In this document: one piece after another, positions 1-7,757 of the stretch
How the letters are laid out: every line of letters begins with the position of its first letter
Numbering within the stretch: the first letter of the stretch is position 1
Assembly: GCA_030272815.1 (NCBI GenBank)
Contig: JAJSZT010000029.1
Location: 1 to 40,095 of the forward strand
Source of the DNA: Deltaproteobacteria bacterium
GTDB taxonomy: Bacteria > Desulfobacterota > Desulfobacteria > Desulfobacterales > ETH-SRB1
DNA length: 40,095 nucleotides
Direction: 5' to 3'
The notes under the pieces: model-generated
Told to the model about the DNA's origin: nothing
Seen by the model: only the letters and a program-made list of their open reading frames with translations
Databases searched by the model: none
Made by a program: the position numbers and the translations under genes

Positions 1-555
1 ATTTCCTTTGCATTGAACTCAGGCGATGTTGTGGCAATTACCGGCTGGAACGGGTCCGGGAAAAGCACCATGCTGCGTATTATTGCCGGTCTTGTCAGGC
101 CTTCGGCAGGTCAGGTTGAAATGTTTTGCGACAATAAGTCCATACCAAAAAAGTCCAGGCGACAATATGTCGGTATGGTTGCGCCGGCGCTGGCTCTGTA
201 TGATGAATTAACCGCTCTTGAAAACATGGAATTTTTTTGCAGGGTCAGGGGTATTGCCTATGATCGCAAGAGCTGCTTCAATATTCTGGAAAGGGTTGAT
301 CTGGTTAAGCACGCTGAAAAAATATGCGGAACTTTTTCATCCGGAATGAAGCAGCGCCTGAAACTTGTTCAGGCGCTTATTCACAATCCTCCCTTTTTAT
401 TGTTGGATGAGCCGGGGTGCAACCTTGACAGCAAAGGAATAAAAAGTGTAAAAAATATTATTTCAGATCAACGGACTTGTGGAATTACCGTGATTGCATC
501 CAACGAAAAGCGGGAGGTGGATTACGCAGACAGTATCGTCAACCTATCTAACTGA
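1..555 (+). CDS. ccmA: CcmA, haem exporter ABC ATPase (5' truncated)
   Basis: ATP-binding subunit of the CcmABCD complex, which drives release of haem-loaded CcmE during c-type cytochrome maturation; cytoplasmic face of the inner membrane. The reading frame is open to the window edge and the four residues before the first possible start (ISFA) fit the usual ABC beta-strand, so the true start lies upstream. Counting from the TTG at base 13, Walker A is GWNGSGKST (11-19), the signature is the variant FSSGMKQR (about 108-115) and Walker B is FLLLDEP (about 128-134). The assignment to CcmA rather than a generic ABC ATPase rests on ccmB, ccmC, ccmE and ccmF following directly. The end overlaps the start of ccmB. 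Confidence 0.93.
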   Translation: MSFALNSGDVVAITGWNGSGKSTMLRIIAGLVRPSAGQVEMFCDNKSIPKKSRRQYVGMVAPALALYDELTALENMEFFCRVRGIAYDRKSCFNILERVDLVKHAEKICGTFSSGMKQRLKLVQALIHNPPFLLLDEPGCNLDSKGIKSVKNIISDQRTCGITVIASNEKREVDYADSIVNLSN

Positions 556-1216
556 AGCTGTTGCTATCTGGCTTCGTGATTTACGCAGCGAATTCAGAAC
601 ACGTTATGCGGTGAATTCAATCCTGATGTTTGCTTTGACCACTCTTGTGGCCGTAAGTTTTTCAATAGGCTCTTTCCGCATCGAGGAATCTGAAAGACCT
701 TTTTTATACGCGGTGCTGCTGTGGATAATACTGGTCTTTTCCGCGCTTTCAGGCCTTTCCCGTTCCTTTGTCAAAGAACAGGAAGCAGGCACGATGGATA
801 TTTTGAAGCTTTCGGCCCGGCCCCAGGCGGTATTTCTTGGAAAGCTGTTTTTCAATTTGACCATGCTGGGCGTTCTGGAGTTGATTATTGTGCCGGCATT
901 TATTCTGTTGATGGAATATAAAATCAAATTTCCAGGCTGTTTTGCGGCTATGATGGTTACCGGCGGCCTTGGCCTTGGCGCCGGAACTACATTGGTGGCA
1001 GCTATGATCGCGCAGGCCAATGCGCGCGGCGCTCTGTTTTCGGCCCTGTCCTTTCCGCTCCTTCTGCCTCTTATAATTACCGCTATCAAAGGGAGTGAAA
1101 GGGCTGCCTACGGCATAAGTGCAGCCGGCTGGCCGGAAGTTAAAATCGCCGCGGCATATGCTGTTATTATGATTACCGTTTCTTTGTTGTTGTTTCCATT
1201 GATCTGGGAAGAATAA
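494..1216 (+). CDS. ccmB: CcmB, haem exporter membrane subunit
   Basis: Polytopic inner-membrane partner of CcmA. About 240 residues with six hydrophobic segments, close to the usual CcmB length of about 220. The N-terminal WLRDLRSEFRTRYAVNS segment matches the amphipathic start of CcmB proteins. The start is uncertain: the only standard start codon upstream of this segment is TTG at 494, about 60 bases inside ccmA. A GGGAGGTGG purine tract (about 512-520) lies just before an in-frame ATT at 521, which could be the true non-canonical start. The next gene, ccmC, starts 6 bases after the stop. Confidence 0.88.
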   Translation: MHPTKSGRWITQTVSSTYLTEAVAIWLRDLRSEFRTRYAVNSILMFALTTLVAVSFSIGSFRIEESERPFLYAVLLWIILVFSALSGLSRSFVKEQEAGTMDILKLSARPQAVFLGKLFFNLTMLGVLELIIVPAFILLMEYKIKFPGCFAAMMVTGGLGLGAGTTLVAAMIAQANARGALFSALSFPLLLPLIITAIKGSERAAYGISAAGWPEVKIAAAYAVIMITVSLLLFPLIWEE

Positions 1217-1222
1217 AGGGTT

Positions 1223-1882
1223 ATGATTTTTAAAATTTTACTGACAATCTGGATGAGTGTTATATTATTTGCGGCTTTTTTGTGCGTTGAACCGGCTGCG
1301 GGCTTTCCAGGCGAGGTATCCCGTATTCTGTTTTTTCATGTTCCCACGGCATGGGTGGCGACGTTGGCCTTTTTGTTATCCATGATAGCGAGCTGCGTAT
1401 ATTTAATCACGCGAAAGGTAAATGCAGACTTTTTGGCGCAATCATCTGCTGAGCTGGGTTTTTTGTTTTGTTTTCTTGCCACGGTAACCGGTTCAATATT
1501 CGCCAAAGCTACCTGGGGCTCATTCTGGAACTGGGATCCGCGGGAAACCTCTATTGTTATGCTCCTGATGATCTATGGCGCCTATTTTGTCCTCAGATCC
1601 GCAGTGCCTGATCATGAAAAAAGACGTGTGTTTGCCGGAGTGTACTCGATTCTTGCTTTTTGCACAGTGCCGTTTCTGGTTTTTATCGTGCCCAGGATCA
1701 CGAGTTCTTTACATCCTGAAGACACATTAAATCCTGCAGGGCCCGGCATGGATATGAAAACCCTGATACTGTTTTTGAGTTCATTATTCGCATACACCGG
1801 TTTATTTGTCTGGATGCTCCGGTTAAAAGTGCGTATGCTGAGAATAATGGATAAGGAACAGGGTATGAAGTTTAAGGTTTAA
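1223..1882 (+). CDS. ccmC: CcmC, haem-handling protein of cytochrome c maturation
   Basis: Inner-membrane protein of the haem-handling family that loads haem onto CcmE. The tryptophan-rich WWD motif is visible as WGSFWNWDPRETS (residues 98-110). Candidate axial histidines flank it: His39 in FFHVPTAW and His164 in SSLHPEDT. Length (219 aa) and six predicted membrane spans fit CcmC and are far shorter than CcmF. It sits 6 bases behind ccmB in the ccm operon. The 3' end runs straight into G-rich spacer sequence (AAGTTTAAGGTTTAAAGG), so the last few residues may be repeat-influenced. Confidence 0.95.
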   Translation: MIFKILLTIWMSVILFAAFLCVEPAAGFPGEVSRILFFHVPTAWVATLAFLLSMIASCVYLITRKVNADFLAQSSAELGFLFCFLATVTGSIFAKATWGSFWNWDPRETSIVMLLMIYGAYFVLRSAVPDHEKRRVFAGVYSILAFCTVPFLVFIVPRITSSLHPEDTLNPAGPGMDMKTLILFLSSLFAYTGLFVWMLRLKVRMLRIMDKEQGMKFKV

Positions 1883-2001
1883 AGGTTCAGGGGTTAAGGG
1901 CTCTGGAAGTCAGGGGCAGGGGGCTAGCTTATACAGTGCCGCAGGGTTGCATAACATAGCTTTTTACGACGTCCGACGTCATCAAGAAAGGAAAAAAATA
2001 A
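1883..2001 (+). repeat. G-rich word repeat between ccmC and the ccmD-like gene
   Basis: This spacer carries iterations of GGTTCAGGGG, GAAGTCAGGGGCAGGGGG and similar words. A related stretch (GAGGTCAGGGGACAGAG, then ATCAGGGGGCAGGG) recurs at about 2106-2137 inside the 3' part of the ccmD-like gene. A short palindrome, ACGACGTCCGACGTC, lies at about 1967-1981. A purine-rich AAGAAAGGAAAAA before 2002 can serve as ribosome binding site for the next gene. Confidence 0.55.
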
Positions 2002-2160
2002 ATGAAAAATGGTCTGGGTTTTGTAGCGGCTGTTAATCTTATTATATGGGCAGGCATTACTTTATATCTGTTTGTTCTGGACCGCAGGCTAAAAAAGCTG
2101 GAGCAGAGGTCAGGGGACAGAGATCAGGGGGCAGGGATGGATGTACATTATGAAAAATAA
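2002..2160 (+). CDS. CcmD-like small membrane protein
   Basis: A 52-residue gene between ccmC and ccmE. The protein starts MKNGLGFVAAVNLIIWAG and has one membrane helix (about 5-26) followed by the basic segment DRRLKKLEQR. That is the shape of CcmD family proteins: one transmembrane helix, then a charged tail ending in a leucine/glutamate pattern. CcmD is needed for release of holo-CcmE from CcmABC. The position exactly where ccmD is expected supports the call; the sequence is too short for similarity alone to be decisive. The tail after about residue 34 (RSGDRDQGAG) is encoded by the same G-rich word repeat found upstream, so it may be a recent extension. The last 20 bases overlap the start of ccmE. 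Confidence 0.6.
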   Translation: MKNGLGFVAAVNLIIWAGITLYLFVLDRRLKKLEQRSGDRDQGAGMDVHYEK

Positions 2161-2539
2161 AGCTTACATAATCGGAGCCGTTATTATAGCTTTTGCGATG
2201 TTTATGGCTATGCGTTCATTTAAATCCACCCTTACCGCATATGTCAGCGTCAGCGAGGCCAAAACAATCAAAACTGCTGTGCAGGTGGCCGGCGTAGTGG
2301 TCAAAGGTTCCGCCCGATATGATTTGAAAAGCAATAACCTGGTTTTTACACTTAGAGAAGATGGCGGGGATGAGATGTGGGTCGAATATAACGGCCCAAG
2401 TCCTGGAAATTTTAATGACGCCACAAAAGTTGTCGCTATTGGCAAATACGAACCAGACAGACAGGTCTTTATGGCCGTGGAATTGCTGGTTAAGTGTCCC
2501 ACTAAATATGAACAAAGGGTTAAAGGAGAGAATGAATAA
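2141..2539 (+). CDS. ccmE: CcmE, CXXXY-type periplasmic haem chaperone
   Basis: Membrane-anchored haem chaperone that passes haem from CcmC to CcmF. One N-terminal anchor (about residues 7-24) is followed by an OB-fold-like domain. The haem-attachment site is CPTKY at residues 119-123: a CXXXY motif instead of the HXXXY of enterobacterial CcmE. The CXXXY variant is known from archaea and several deltaproteobacteria, where it accompanies a System I lacking CcmH. Two starts are possible, ATG at 2141 or 2150, both inside the ccmD-like gene. The stop overlaps the start of ccmF by 8 bases, which indicates translational coupling. Confidence 0.93.
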   Translation: MYIMKNKAYIIGAVIIAFAMFMAMRSFKSTLTAYVSVSEAKTIKTAVQVAGVVVKGSARYDLKSNNLVFTLREDGGDEMWVEYNGPSPGNFNDATKVVAIGKYEPDRQVFMAVELLVKCPTKYEQRVKGENE

Positions 2540-4778
2540 TTTTGGCGATATATTAATATGGTTGGCGCTTTTTGCCTTGTCTGTATCATCTGCCGGTTAC
2601 ATTGTGTTGTGCCGCAAAAAGGAGCATAAAGCGGCCACAATGGCTGCCCGCATAGGTTTTGTCTCCTTTGCAGCTTTTATGACCATAGCATCGATCCATT
2701 TGATGCTCCTGATACTCAATCATGATTTTACATACAGTTACATTGTCCAATATTCGTCCCGCGATCTTGCGTTGGAATATTTAATCAGTTCCTTTTGGGC
2801 AGGGCAGGAAGGAAGCTTTCTTCTATGGGTATTGCTCGGGTCGTGGCTTGGCCTGCTGCTTATGTTTAGAGCCAGGAAGATGGAGCAGCATGTCATGCTC
2901 ATCTACAACCTGAACAACATTTTCCTTACAATCCTGTTGATAAAGCAAAGTCCTTTTAACCGGCTCCTCTTTCCTCCTCCTGATGGTCAGGGACTTAATA
3001 TGCTCCTGCAGGATCCATGGATGGTTATCCACCCGCCTATAGTGTTTTTGGGTTATGCGGCATTTGCCGTGCCCTTTGCCTATGCAGTCACCGCCATGTG
3101 GAAAAGAAAATATGATGCATGGATTAAGCCGACCCTGCCATGGACGCTTTTTGCCCTTGTAACTCTTGGAGCTGGAATCATTATCGGTGGCTACTGGTCT
3201 TACAAGGTCCTGGGGTGGGGTGGATACTGGGCCTGGGATCCGGTCGAAAATGCGTCCCTTTTGCCGTGGCTGTTAATCATAGCGCTGATACATGGCATGC
3301 TTTTGCAGTATAAACGCAAAAAATTGTACAAAACGAATTTCATATTGGCTGTTTCCTCCTTTATTCTGATAATATATTGCACCTTTTTGACAAGATCAGG
3401 CGTTTTGGCCGATTTTTCAGTGCATTCATTTGTGGATCTCGGCATCACCGGCTGGCTGGTTTTTTTCATACTTGCATTTCTGATCATCTCCCTTGGTCTT
3501 TTCTTTTTACGGCTAAAAGATATGCCCTTATCGAAAAAAGGGAATAATATTAACTTTTTTTCCAGGGAATTCGGTCTTATATCCGCCATTATTTTGCTTT
3601 GTGTTGCCACAATACTTATCGGTCTTGGCACGTCCGCGCCTCTAATTACAAGGCTGCTTGAAAAAGCCTCAAAGGTGTCAATGCAATATTATGTTGACAC
3701 TACTTTGCCTCTGGGTGTTCTTATGGCTTTCCTTCTGAGTATTGTTCCTCTGATGACCTGGGGGAAAAACAGCTTTTCAAAGCTCGCGCCCGGATTAATA
3801 TCTGTAATCATATGCGCATCTGTTTCAGGAATCATAACTCTTGTAAGCGGCTATCACGGTATCGGAGCTTTACTTTTTTCACTGTTCGCAGGAGCTGCCG
3901 TATGCATCAATCTCTTTTTGGCAGCGCAATTTATTAGAAAAAAAATTACGCTTTCCGGCGCTGCAATTGCTCATTTAGGCGTTGGCCTGATGTTTATCGG
4001 CTTTGTGGCATCCTCTGTCTATGACCATTCAGACAAGACGCTGCTGAAACAGGGCCAGGCGCAAAATATTATGGGTTATGAATTCACATTAAATACTCCG
4101 GAATTTTTAAAAGAAGGGAAAGGCTTTCGCCTGAGCCTGCCGCTAAACGTAAAAAAAGGAGAGTCTCAATTTGCTGCGCTTCCCGATATCTACGCCGAGC
4201 CAGGCAGAAATGGCCAGACAAATCGTTTTATCCATCCGCATATCCAGCGCGGCTTGCTTGCAGACCTTTACATAGCGCCTGTAAATTATGACTCTGGCAA
4301 AAAGGAAGCAGGCTTTAACAAACAGATCCTGCTGAAAAAGGGTGACACAATCCAGTTGCAAGACTATGAGCTGACATTCACCGGTTTTGAGGTGTCATCC
4401 ATGATGGGCGCTGCCGACTCTGAAGATAAAGACATGGCTGTCGGCGCCAATATTCTTGCCTCATACAAGGGTAGAGATCCCGTAAACCTGAAACCGGTAA
4501 TAATCATGGGCCAGACAACAAGCCCGTCCGGCAATGTTAAACTGCCTGGTCCTAAGGAGGCCTGTCTTACCCTGTCCCGCATAGACGCTACCACTAAGAG
4601 CATCAGTCTTGTTTACCACGAGCATCCGGATGCGGCGCCAGAAGAAGATGCCGCAACGCTTGCTTCCCTTCTAATGGATGTCAGCGTCAAGCCGGGCATG
4701 ACATTGCTGTGGGCAGGAGTTTTTTTATTACTTTTGGGCGGGAGCATCGCAAATGTCCGGCGCTGTTCCGACTTCTAA
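2532..4778 (+). CDS. ccmF: CcmF, haem lyase subunit of System I
   Basis: Large polytopic inner-membrane protein (748 aa) that transfers haem from CcmE to apocytochromes. The WWD haem-handling motif is WGGYWAWDPVENASLLPW (about residues 229-246), preceded by FWAGQEGSFLLW, both diagnostic of CcmF. ATG at 2532 was chosen over longer options because it follows AAAGGAGAG and overlaps the ccmE stop. It is longer than E. coli CcmF (about 650 aa); the extra length lies in the C-terminal periplasmic domain (about residues 480-700), ahead of a final membrane helix. No ccmG, ccmH or ccmI follows, consistent with the variant system implied by the CXXXY CcmE. Confidence 0.95.
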   Translation: MNNFGDILIWLALFALSVSSAGYIVLCRKKEHKAATMAARIGFVSFAAFMTIASIHLMLLILNHDFTYSYIVQYSSRDLALEYLISSFWAGQEGSFLLWVLLGSWLGLLLMFRARKMEQHVMLIYNLNNIFLTILLIKQSPFNRLLFPPPDGQGLNMLLQDPWMVIHPPIVFLGYAAFAVPFAYAVTAMWKRKYDAWIKPTLPWTLFALVTLGAGIIIGGYWSYKVLGWGGYWAWDPVENASLLPWLLIIALIHGMLLQYKRKKLYKTNFILAVSSFILIIYCTFLTRSGVLADFSVHSFVDLGITGWLVFFILAFLIISLGLFFLRLKDMPLSKKGNNINFFSREFGLISAIILLCVATILIGLGTSAPLITRLLEKASKVSMQYYVDTTLPLGVLMAFLLSIVPLMTWGKNSFSKLAPGLISVIICASVSGIITLVSGYHGIGALLFSLFAGAAVCINLFLAAQFIRKKITLSGAAIAHLGVGLMFIGFVASSVYDHSDKTLLKQGQAQNIMGYEFTLNTPEFLKEGKGFRLSLPLNVKKGESQFAALPDIYAEPGRNGQTNRFIHPHIQRGLLADLYIAPVNYDSGKKEAGFNKQILLKKGDTIQLQDYELTFTGFEVSSMMGAADSEDKDMAVGANILASYKGRDPVNLKPVIIMGQTTSPSGNVKLPGPKEACLTLSRIDATTKSISLVYHEHPDAAPEEDAATLASLLMDVSVKPGMTLLWAGVFLLLLGGSIANVRRCSDF

Positions 4779-4893
4779 GAAATTTATCCGATTACCTGAT
4801 TCTACCAGGCATCAAGTGGTGATGGCGTCGTAAAAAGTCACCAATTGTAACACCTTAGCTTTAGAGCAAAGAGCAGAGAGTTAAGGCTATTGA

Positions 4894-4983
4894 GACACAT
4901 ACCAAAAGGTTCTTGATCTTGAATCTGATAATGCCAGGGCAAAAGACAGGATTGAAAATATTTCAAAGGAACTCATTTGGTAA
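4894..4983 (+). pseudogene. Remnant of a TPR protein C-terminus
   Basis: The frame reads DTYQKVLDLESDNARAKDRI, then ENISKELIW and a TAA stop. This matches the end of a tetratricopeptide repeat array (the pattern YQKVLxLxPxNxxA). It is preceded in frame by TGA (4891-4893) and by word-repeat sequence, so only the tail survives. Its position directly behind ccmF is where CcmH/CcmI/NrfG-type TPR genes often sit in other ccm operons. It may be the relic of such a gene, but one TPR is too little to prove origin. Confidence 0.4.
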
Positions 4984-5080
4984 TAGTTCAGCCACACAGA
5001 CACCAAGCTGGCATATCTCCCCTTTGTGTCTTAGTGGCTGATGTGAATGCGAGATTTTGCGATTCTGTATGGCGCTCATT

Positions 5081-5117
5081 TCTCCTGGTTCCCCAGTCTT
5101 TTCTGGGGACCAGGAGA
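5081..5117. other. Strong hairpin between convergent genes
   Basis: Arm TCTCCTGGTTCCCCAG pairs with CTGGGGACCAGGAGA around a short T-rich loop, with a single bulged base. It could block read-through between convergent ccmF and the 7-heme gene. There is no T-run on either strand, so it is not a canonical intrinsic terminator. Confidence 0.5.
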
Positions 5118-5189
5118 AAAAGAGATTTGGAGAGAAAAGGCTCGATTGGTTTAAGTCTGAGCCAACATCCCCTCCATGGCTTGGCCTAA

Positions 5190-6284
5190 TTAATCTTTTT
5201 CAGAGTGGCATTTAAAACAACCAGTGTCGGCGGCGTCACCAGCATTACCAGCCACCATTTCATCATAATTCCAACGAAGCAGATCATCATTAGGGCTCCC
5301 GTGTGCTCTGTGACAGGACAGACACATTACCAGGTCTGTCCCAGGTTCTACGGTTGCGCTTGATCCGGTGCCAAGGATTGGCCTGGCTACTGGAACGTCT
5401 GGATCGTAACTGGTATACACACTATATTCCCCTGTATCTGGCAGGACCGCATCAGATGGATGTCGAATCCAGTTGGCGCTGGCAGTTGAACCATCTCGCT
5501 GAATATGGAAATTGCCGTGACAGCCTGTACAATAGGCAGTCATTGTATTCCCACCAATACCCCGGAAGCCACCCGCACCAGTATGAGTACCTATTTTTCC
5601 AAGATACTCGTTATGATCGGTAGCACTATTAGTGAATTGCCAGTCATCATCTTCAATACCTTCAACACCATCACCAGTTAAAGTGTAGTGACCGGAAAGG
5701 AATCTGAAAAAACCATTTGCTTCTAAAGCAGGAGCGCCATCAGCCTGTTGAGTAGCATGGTGCTTAGGCGCAAGGTGACAGCCTTGGCATCCAGTATCGA
5801 GATTCCAACTATCTGCTGGTTCAAACAGAGTTTGATGGCAACTATCAGTATCGCAACCTACCGGATTACCTACCGGATTACCAGGCGCTGTAGTTAAAAC
5901 AGCATCTTTAGTCATACCAGGAATTCCCTTTACATTGTGACCTTTGGCACTACCGCCTTCCTGAGCTACCCAATAGAAGTTACCACCAGCCAGGTAGGTA
6001 CTAGGCTTACTTGCGCTGTTCACAAAGGGAATATTTTTGTCGATGCCTACATTGACGTCACCAGTGTGGCAACCTACACAGGTCCCTCTGGTCAGGCTGG
6101 TGTAAGCACCTTTAGGGTCGTCTATATCAGGGTTAAGAATCATGTGCTTGCCGTCCTGGCTGTTGTGCATGGTGTGACAGCCGGCGCATGAGCCTGTCAC
6201 CTTTGCCGTAGCAGAACCGCAAAAAACAGCAACCAGAGCTGCGGCTGCCAGCATGACGGTTAATGTGATTAACGATTTTTTCAT
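5190..6284 (-). CDS. Secreted 7-heme c-type cytochrome
   Basis: 364 residues with a signal peptide (MKKSLITLTVMLAAAALVAV, cleavage near GSATA). Haem sites in order are CAGCH, CVGCH, the unusual CX4CH site CDTDSCH, CQGCH, CTGCH, CLSCH and CFKCH: six CXXCH plus one CX4CH. No lipobox or C-terminal anchor is visible, so the mature protein should be periplasmic or extracellular. It is clearly paralogous to the 6-heme protein at 8217-9101: both share LAGGNFY, WIRHP followed by GEY and VPV, and a C-terminal CXSCHRxHG, LLRW, GCFxCH block. The haem density (about 1 per 50 residues) and the opening CxxCHTMHNSQ resemble extracellular OmcS/OmcE-class cytochromes, but that is inference. A good ribosome site (AGGAGG at about 6297-6302) precedes ATG at 6284. 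Confidence 0.9.
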   Translation of the reverse strand: MKKSLITLTVMLAAAALVAVFCGSATAKVTGSCAGCHTMHNSQDGKHMILNPDIDDPKGAYTSLTRGTCVGCHTGDVNVGIDKNIPFVNSASKPSTYLAGGNFYWVAQEGGSAKGHNVKGIPGMTKDAVLTTAPGNPVGNPVGCDTDSCHQTLFEPADSWNLDTGCQGCHLAPKHHATQQADGAPALEANGFFRFLSGHYTLTGDGVEGIEDDDWQFTNSATDHNEYLGKIGTHTGAGGFRGIGGNTMTAYCTGCHGNFHIQRDGSTASANWIRHPSDAVLPDTGEYSVYTSYDPDVPVARPILGTGSSATVEPGTDLVMCLSCHRAHGSPNDDLLRWNYDEMVAGNAGDAADTGCFKCHSEKD

Positions 6285-6383
6285 TTTTTTATTATACCTC
6301 CTATTTTATTTGGTTATTGGATATTAGGTATTGATTATTAATTATTAGTTATTAAAAAACGAACCAGTGATTCATGTTACGTT

Positions 6384-6415
6384 TTTATCACCTCTTTTGG
6401 CGCTAAAGTGATAAA
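6384..6415. promoter_or_regulatory. Inverted repeat upstream of the 7-heme cytochrome
   Basis: TTTATCAC (6384-6391) and GTGATAAA (6408-6415) form a perfect 8-base inverted repeat, with partial pairing continuing inward. It sits just behind the PilZ stop and about 100 bases upstream of the 7-heme start. No T-run follows on the - strand, so an operator is as likely as a terminator. Confidence 0.3.
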
Positions 6416-6418
6416 TGG

Positions 6419-6769
6419 TTAAGGGTTTAGCCTTAATAGCTTATAATTGTTAAACATGATTCCATGACCATAGCCTGTATCAGGCTTGGTTAAGTTGAGA
6501 TTCCTGACAACCCTGCCACGGGCTGATACACGGCTATTTGCATTTTCCGCGAGAGATGGAAGCTCAATCTGAAAATTGATCTCGCATTCTCTGTCAATGA
6601 GATTTTTGCAAATCATGAACACTCCTGAAGAACTGATGTCCCTTGTGATTCCAGTCTCTTCTTTGACCTCCCCGGCCGCGTTCTTCCACCTGGCATGAAC
6701 CGGAAGTTCAAAAACATATCTTTCGCAGTCTCTTCTTTCAGTTTTAGTCATAGAATGATACGCATCCAA
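6419..6769 (-). CDS. PilZ-domain protein (cyclic di-GMP receptor)
   Basis: A 116-residue single-domain protein. The PilZ ligand motif is complete: RDCER (RxxxR, residues 13-17) and DISSSG (D/NxSxxG, residues 44-49), followed by the strand GRVVR near residue 88. Proteins of this kind bind cyclic di-GMP and act as small adaptors; no output domain is present. The start is uncertain between ATG at 6769 and an in-frame ATG six codons on, neither with a strong ribosome site. It lies between the orphan response regulator and the 7-heme cytochrome, all on the - strand. A role in controlling surface electron-transfer proteins is plausible but unproven. Confidence 0.85.
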   Translation of the reverse strand: MDAYHSMTKTERRDCERYVFELPVHARWKNAAGEVKEETGITRDISSSGVFMICKNLIDRECEINFQIELPSLAENANSRVSARGRVVRNLNLTKPDTGYGHGIMFNNYKLLRLNP

Positions 6770-6781
6770 CGAGATTATTTA

Positions 6782-6885
6782 GTAATTGCTTAGTGTTTTA
6801 GGTTAAAGGCTGAAGTTTTGTGTGATCGCGCATGATTTATCCCTAAAAGCCTTCCACCTTCAGACTATCTACCTGAGTAGTTGCT
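6782..6885. repeat. Degenerate family A palindromic repeat
   Basis: The left arm starts GTAATTGCTTAGTG and continues AGGTTAAAGGCTGAAG. The right arm ends with CTTCAGACTATC and ACCTGAGTAGTTGCT. The arms correspond to the GTAACTACTCAGG ends of the copies at 26483-26647 and 31159-31290, but this copy is shorter and more diverged. Confidence 0.55.
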
Positions 6886-7027
6886 TAAATTTTTACTCTT
6901 GCCTGGATGCTACATTAATATAAACAGCCGGTCAATCACCATAGGGGTGTATTTTTGGTATGATATTTAAGGCATTATCTTTTTTGAATAAGTAATACTT
7001 TATGTGTAATGCTTTCATTGTATGTGT

Positions 7028-7080
7028 CAGAGCGGAGAGCTGAGAGCTAAGAGGGGAGAGCTTAGAGCTAAGAGGTATGA
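7028..7080. repeat. GAGAGCT/TAAGAGG word repeat
   Basis: Iterated words such as GAGAGCTGAGAGCTAAGAGG run up to and into the 3' end of the regulator gene. The regulator's stop (7068-7070) and its preceding codons read out as AHTS from this sequence. Related words occur at about 7780-7818 and 4859-4879. Confidence 0.6.
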
Positions 7081-7757
7081 GCTTTTTGGCTGGAGAGGTG
7101 TTTGGCGGCCCACAGGGCGGCCTGGAGGCGGTTTTTTACGTTTATTTTCTTAAATAGCCTGTTTATGTGAGTTTTTACAGTGTTTTCACTGATGAACAGA
7201 TTTTTGCCGATTTCCGCATTCCTGAAACCTGAAGCTATCAACATGATTACCTTGAGTTCCTGCCTGGTCAATCGGCCCGGTATTTCTTGCGCTGATTTGC
7301 CGGCTCCGGCAAACAGTTTTTCTTCCCCCATATCATCCATTATCCTGCCGGCAAACTTTCTGCTTGCCCATATTTCTCCTGCATAACATGCTCTTACGGC
7401 CTTAATCAGGATTCCTGATGGCGCTGTAGAGCTCAAAAACCCCTTGGCTCCCCATTTGATTACATTAAACTCCATGCTTTCCGATTCAGCCCTTGAGGAA
7501 AGAAAGATTATCGGGGTATCTGGAAAGCGCTTTCTTACGCACTGGAGTTTTTTCTTGAGATTCGGCCACTGAGATCCGCTTGCAAAAAGGATTATATCTG
7601 GTTTCTGCGCTAAGGCTGTTCTTTTCAGGGAATCAGCCTGTTCGGTCTCGTTATAGGAAAGCGTTTCAATGACGCTGATGTTATCAAAGGCGCAGAGGTG
7701 CTCATCTAACAGCTTTAAAAAGATTCGGCAATTGCAGACAATAAAAACCTTGATCAT
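7068..7757 (-). CDS. Orphan NarL/LuxR-type regulator with aspartate-less receiver
   Basis: 229 residues: an N-terminal receiver-like domain (1-125) and a C-terminal LuxR helix-turn-helix (about 162-220, LTRQELKVIMLIASG then ISENTVKTHINRLFKKI). The DNA-binding half is canonical. In the receiver, the acidic pair expected after the first strand is C8-N9 (VFIVCNC), and the phosphoacceptor expected in PDxxLxD is Ala59 (PDIILFASG). The conserved Ser87/88 and Lys105 (GAKGFL) are retained. Phosphorylation is therefore unlikely, and the domain may act by ligand binding or dimerisation. No histidine kinase is adjacent. Likely targets are the flanking cytochrome genes, by context only. Confidence 0.88.
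   Translation of the reverse strand: MIKVFIVCNCRIFLKLLDEHLCAFDNISVIETLSYNETEQADSLKRTALAQKPDIILFASGSQWPNLKKKLQCVRKRFPDTPIIFLSSRAESESMEFNVIKWGAKGFLSSTAPSGILIKAVRACYAGEIWASRKFAGRIMDDMGEEKLFAGAGKSAQEIPGRLTRQELKVIMLIASGFRNAEIGKNLFISENTVKTHINRLFKKINVKNRLQAALWAAKHLSSQKAHTS

Larger units (their letters stand above)
4779..5189. other. Spacer between convergent ccmF and 7-heme cytochrome gene
   Basis: No complete gene is visible. The spacer holds a purine-rich word repeat (TTTAGAGCAAAGAGCAGAG, about 4859-4879), a 29-codon TPR remnant (4894-4983) and a strong hairpin (5081-5117). The hairpin lies between the 3' ends of convergent genes but has no T-tract on either side. Confidence 0.6.

Noticed and set aside
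4977-5189. 70-codon open frame in the ccmF/7-heme spacer
   Set aside because: It spans the hairpin and has no protein-like pattern or start signal.
5303-6191. Plus-strand open frames opposite the 7-heme gene
   Set aside because: The minus strand carries seven haem sites and a signal peptide; the plus frames show no domain.
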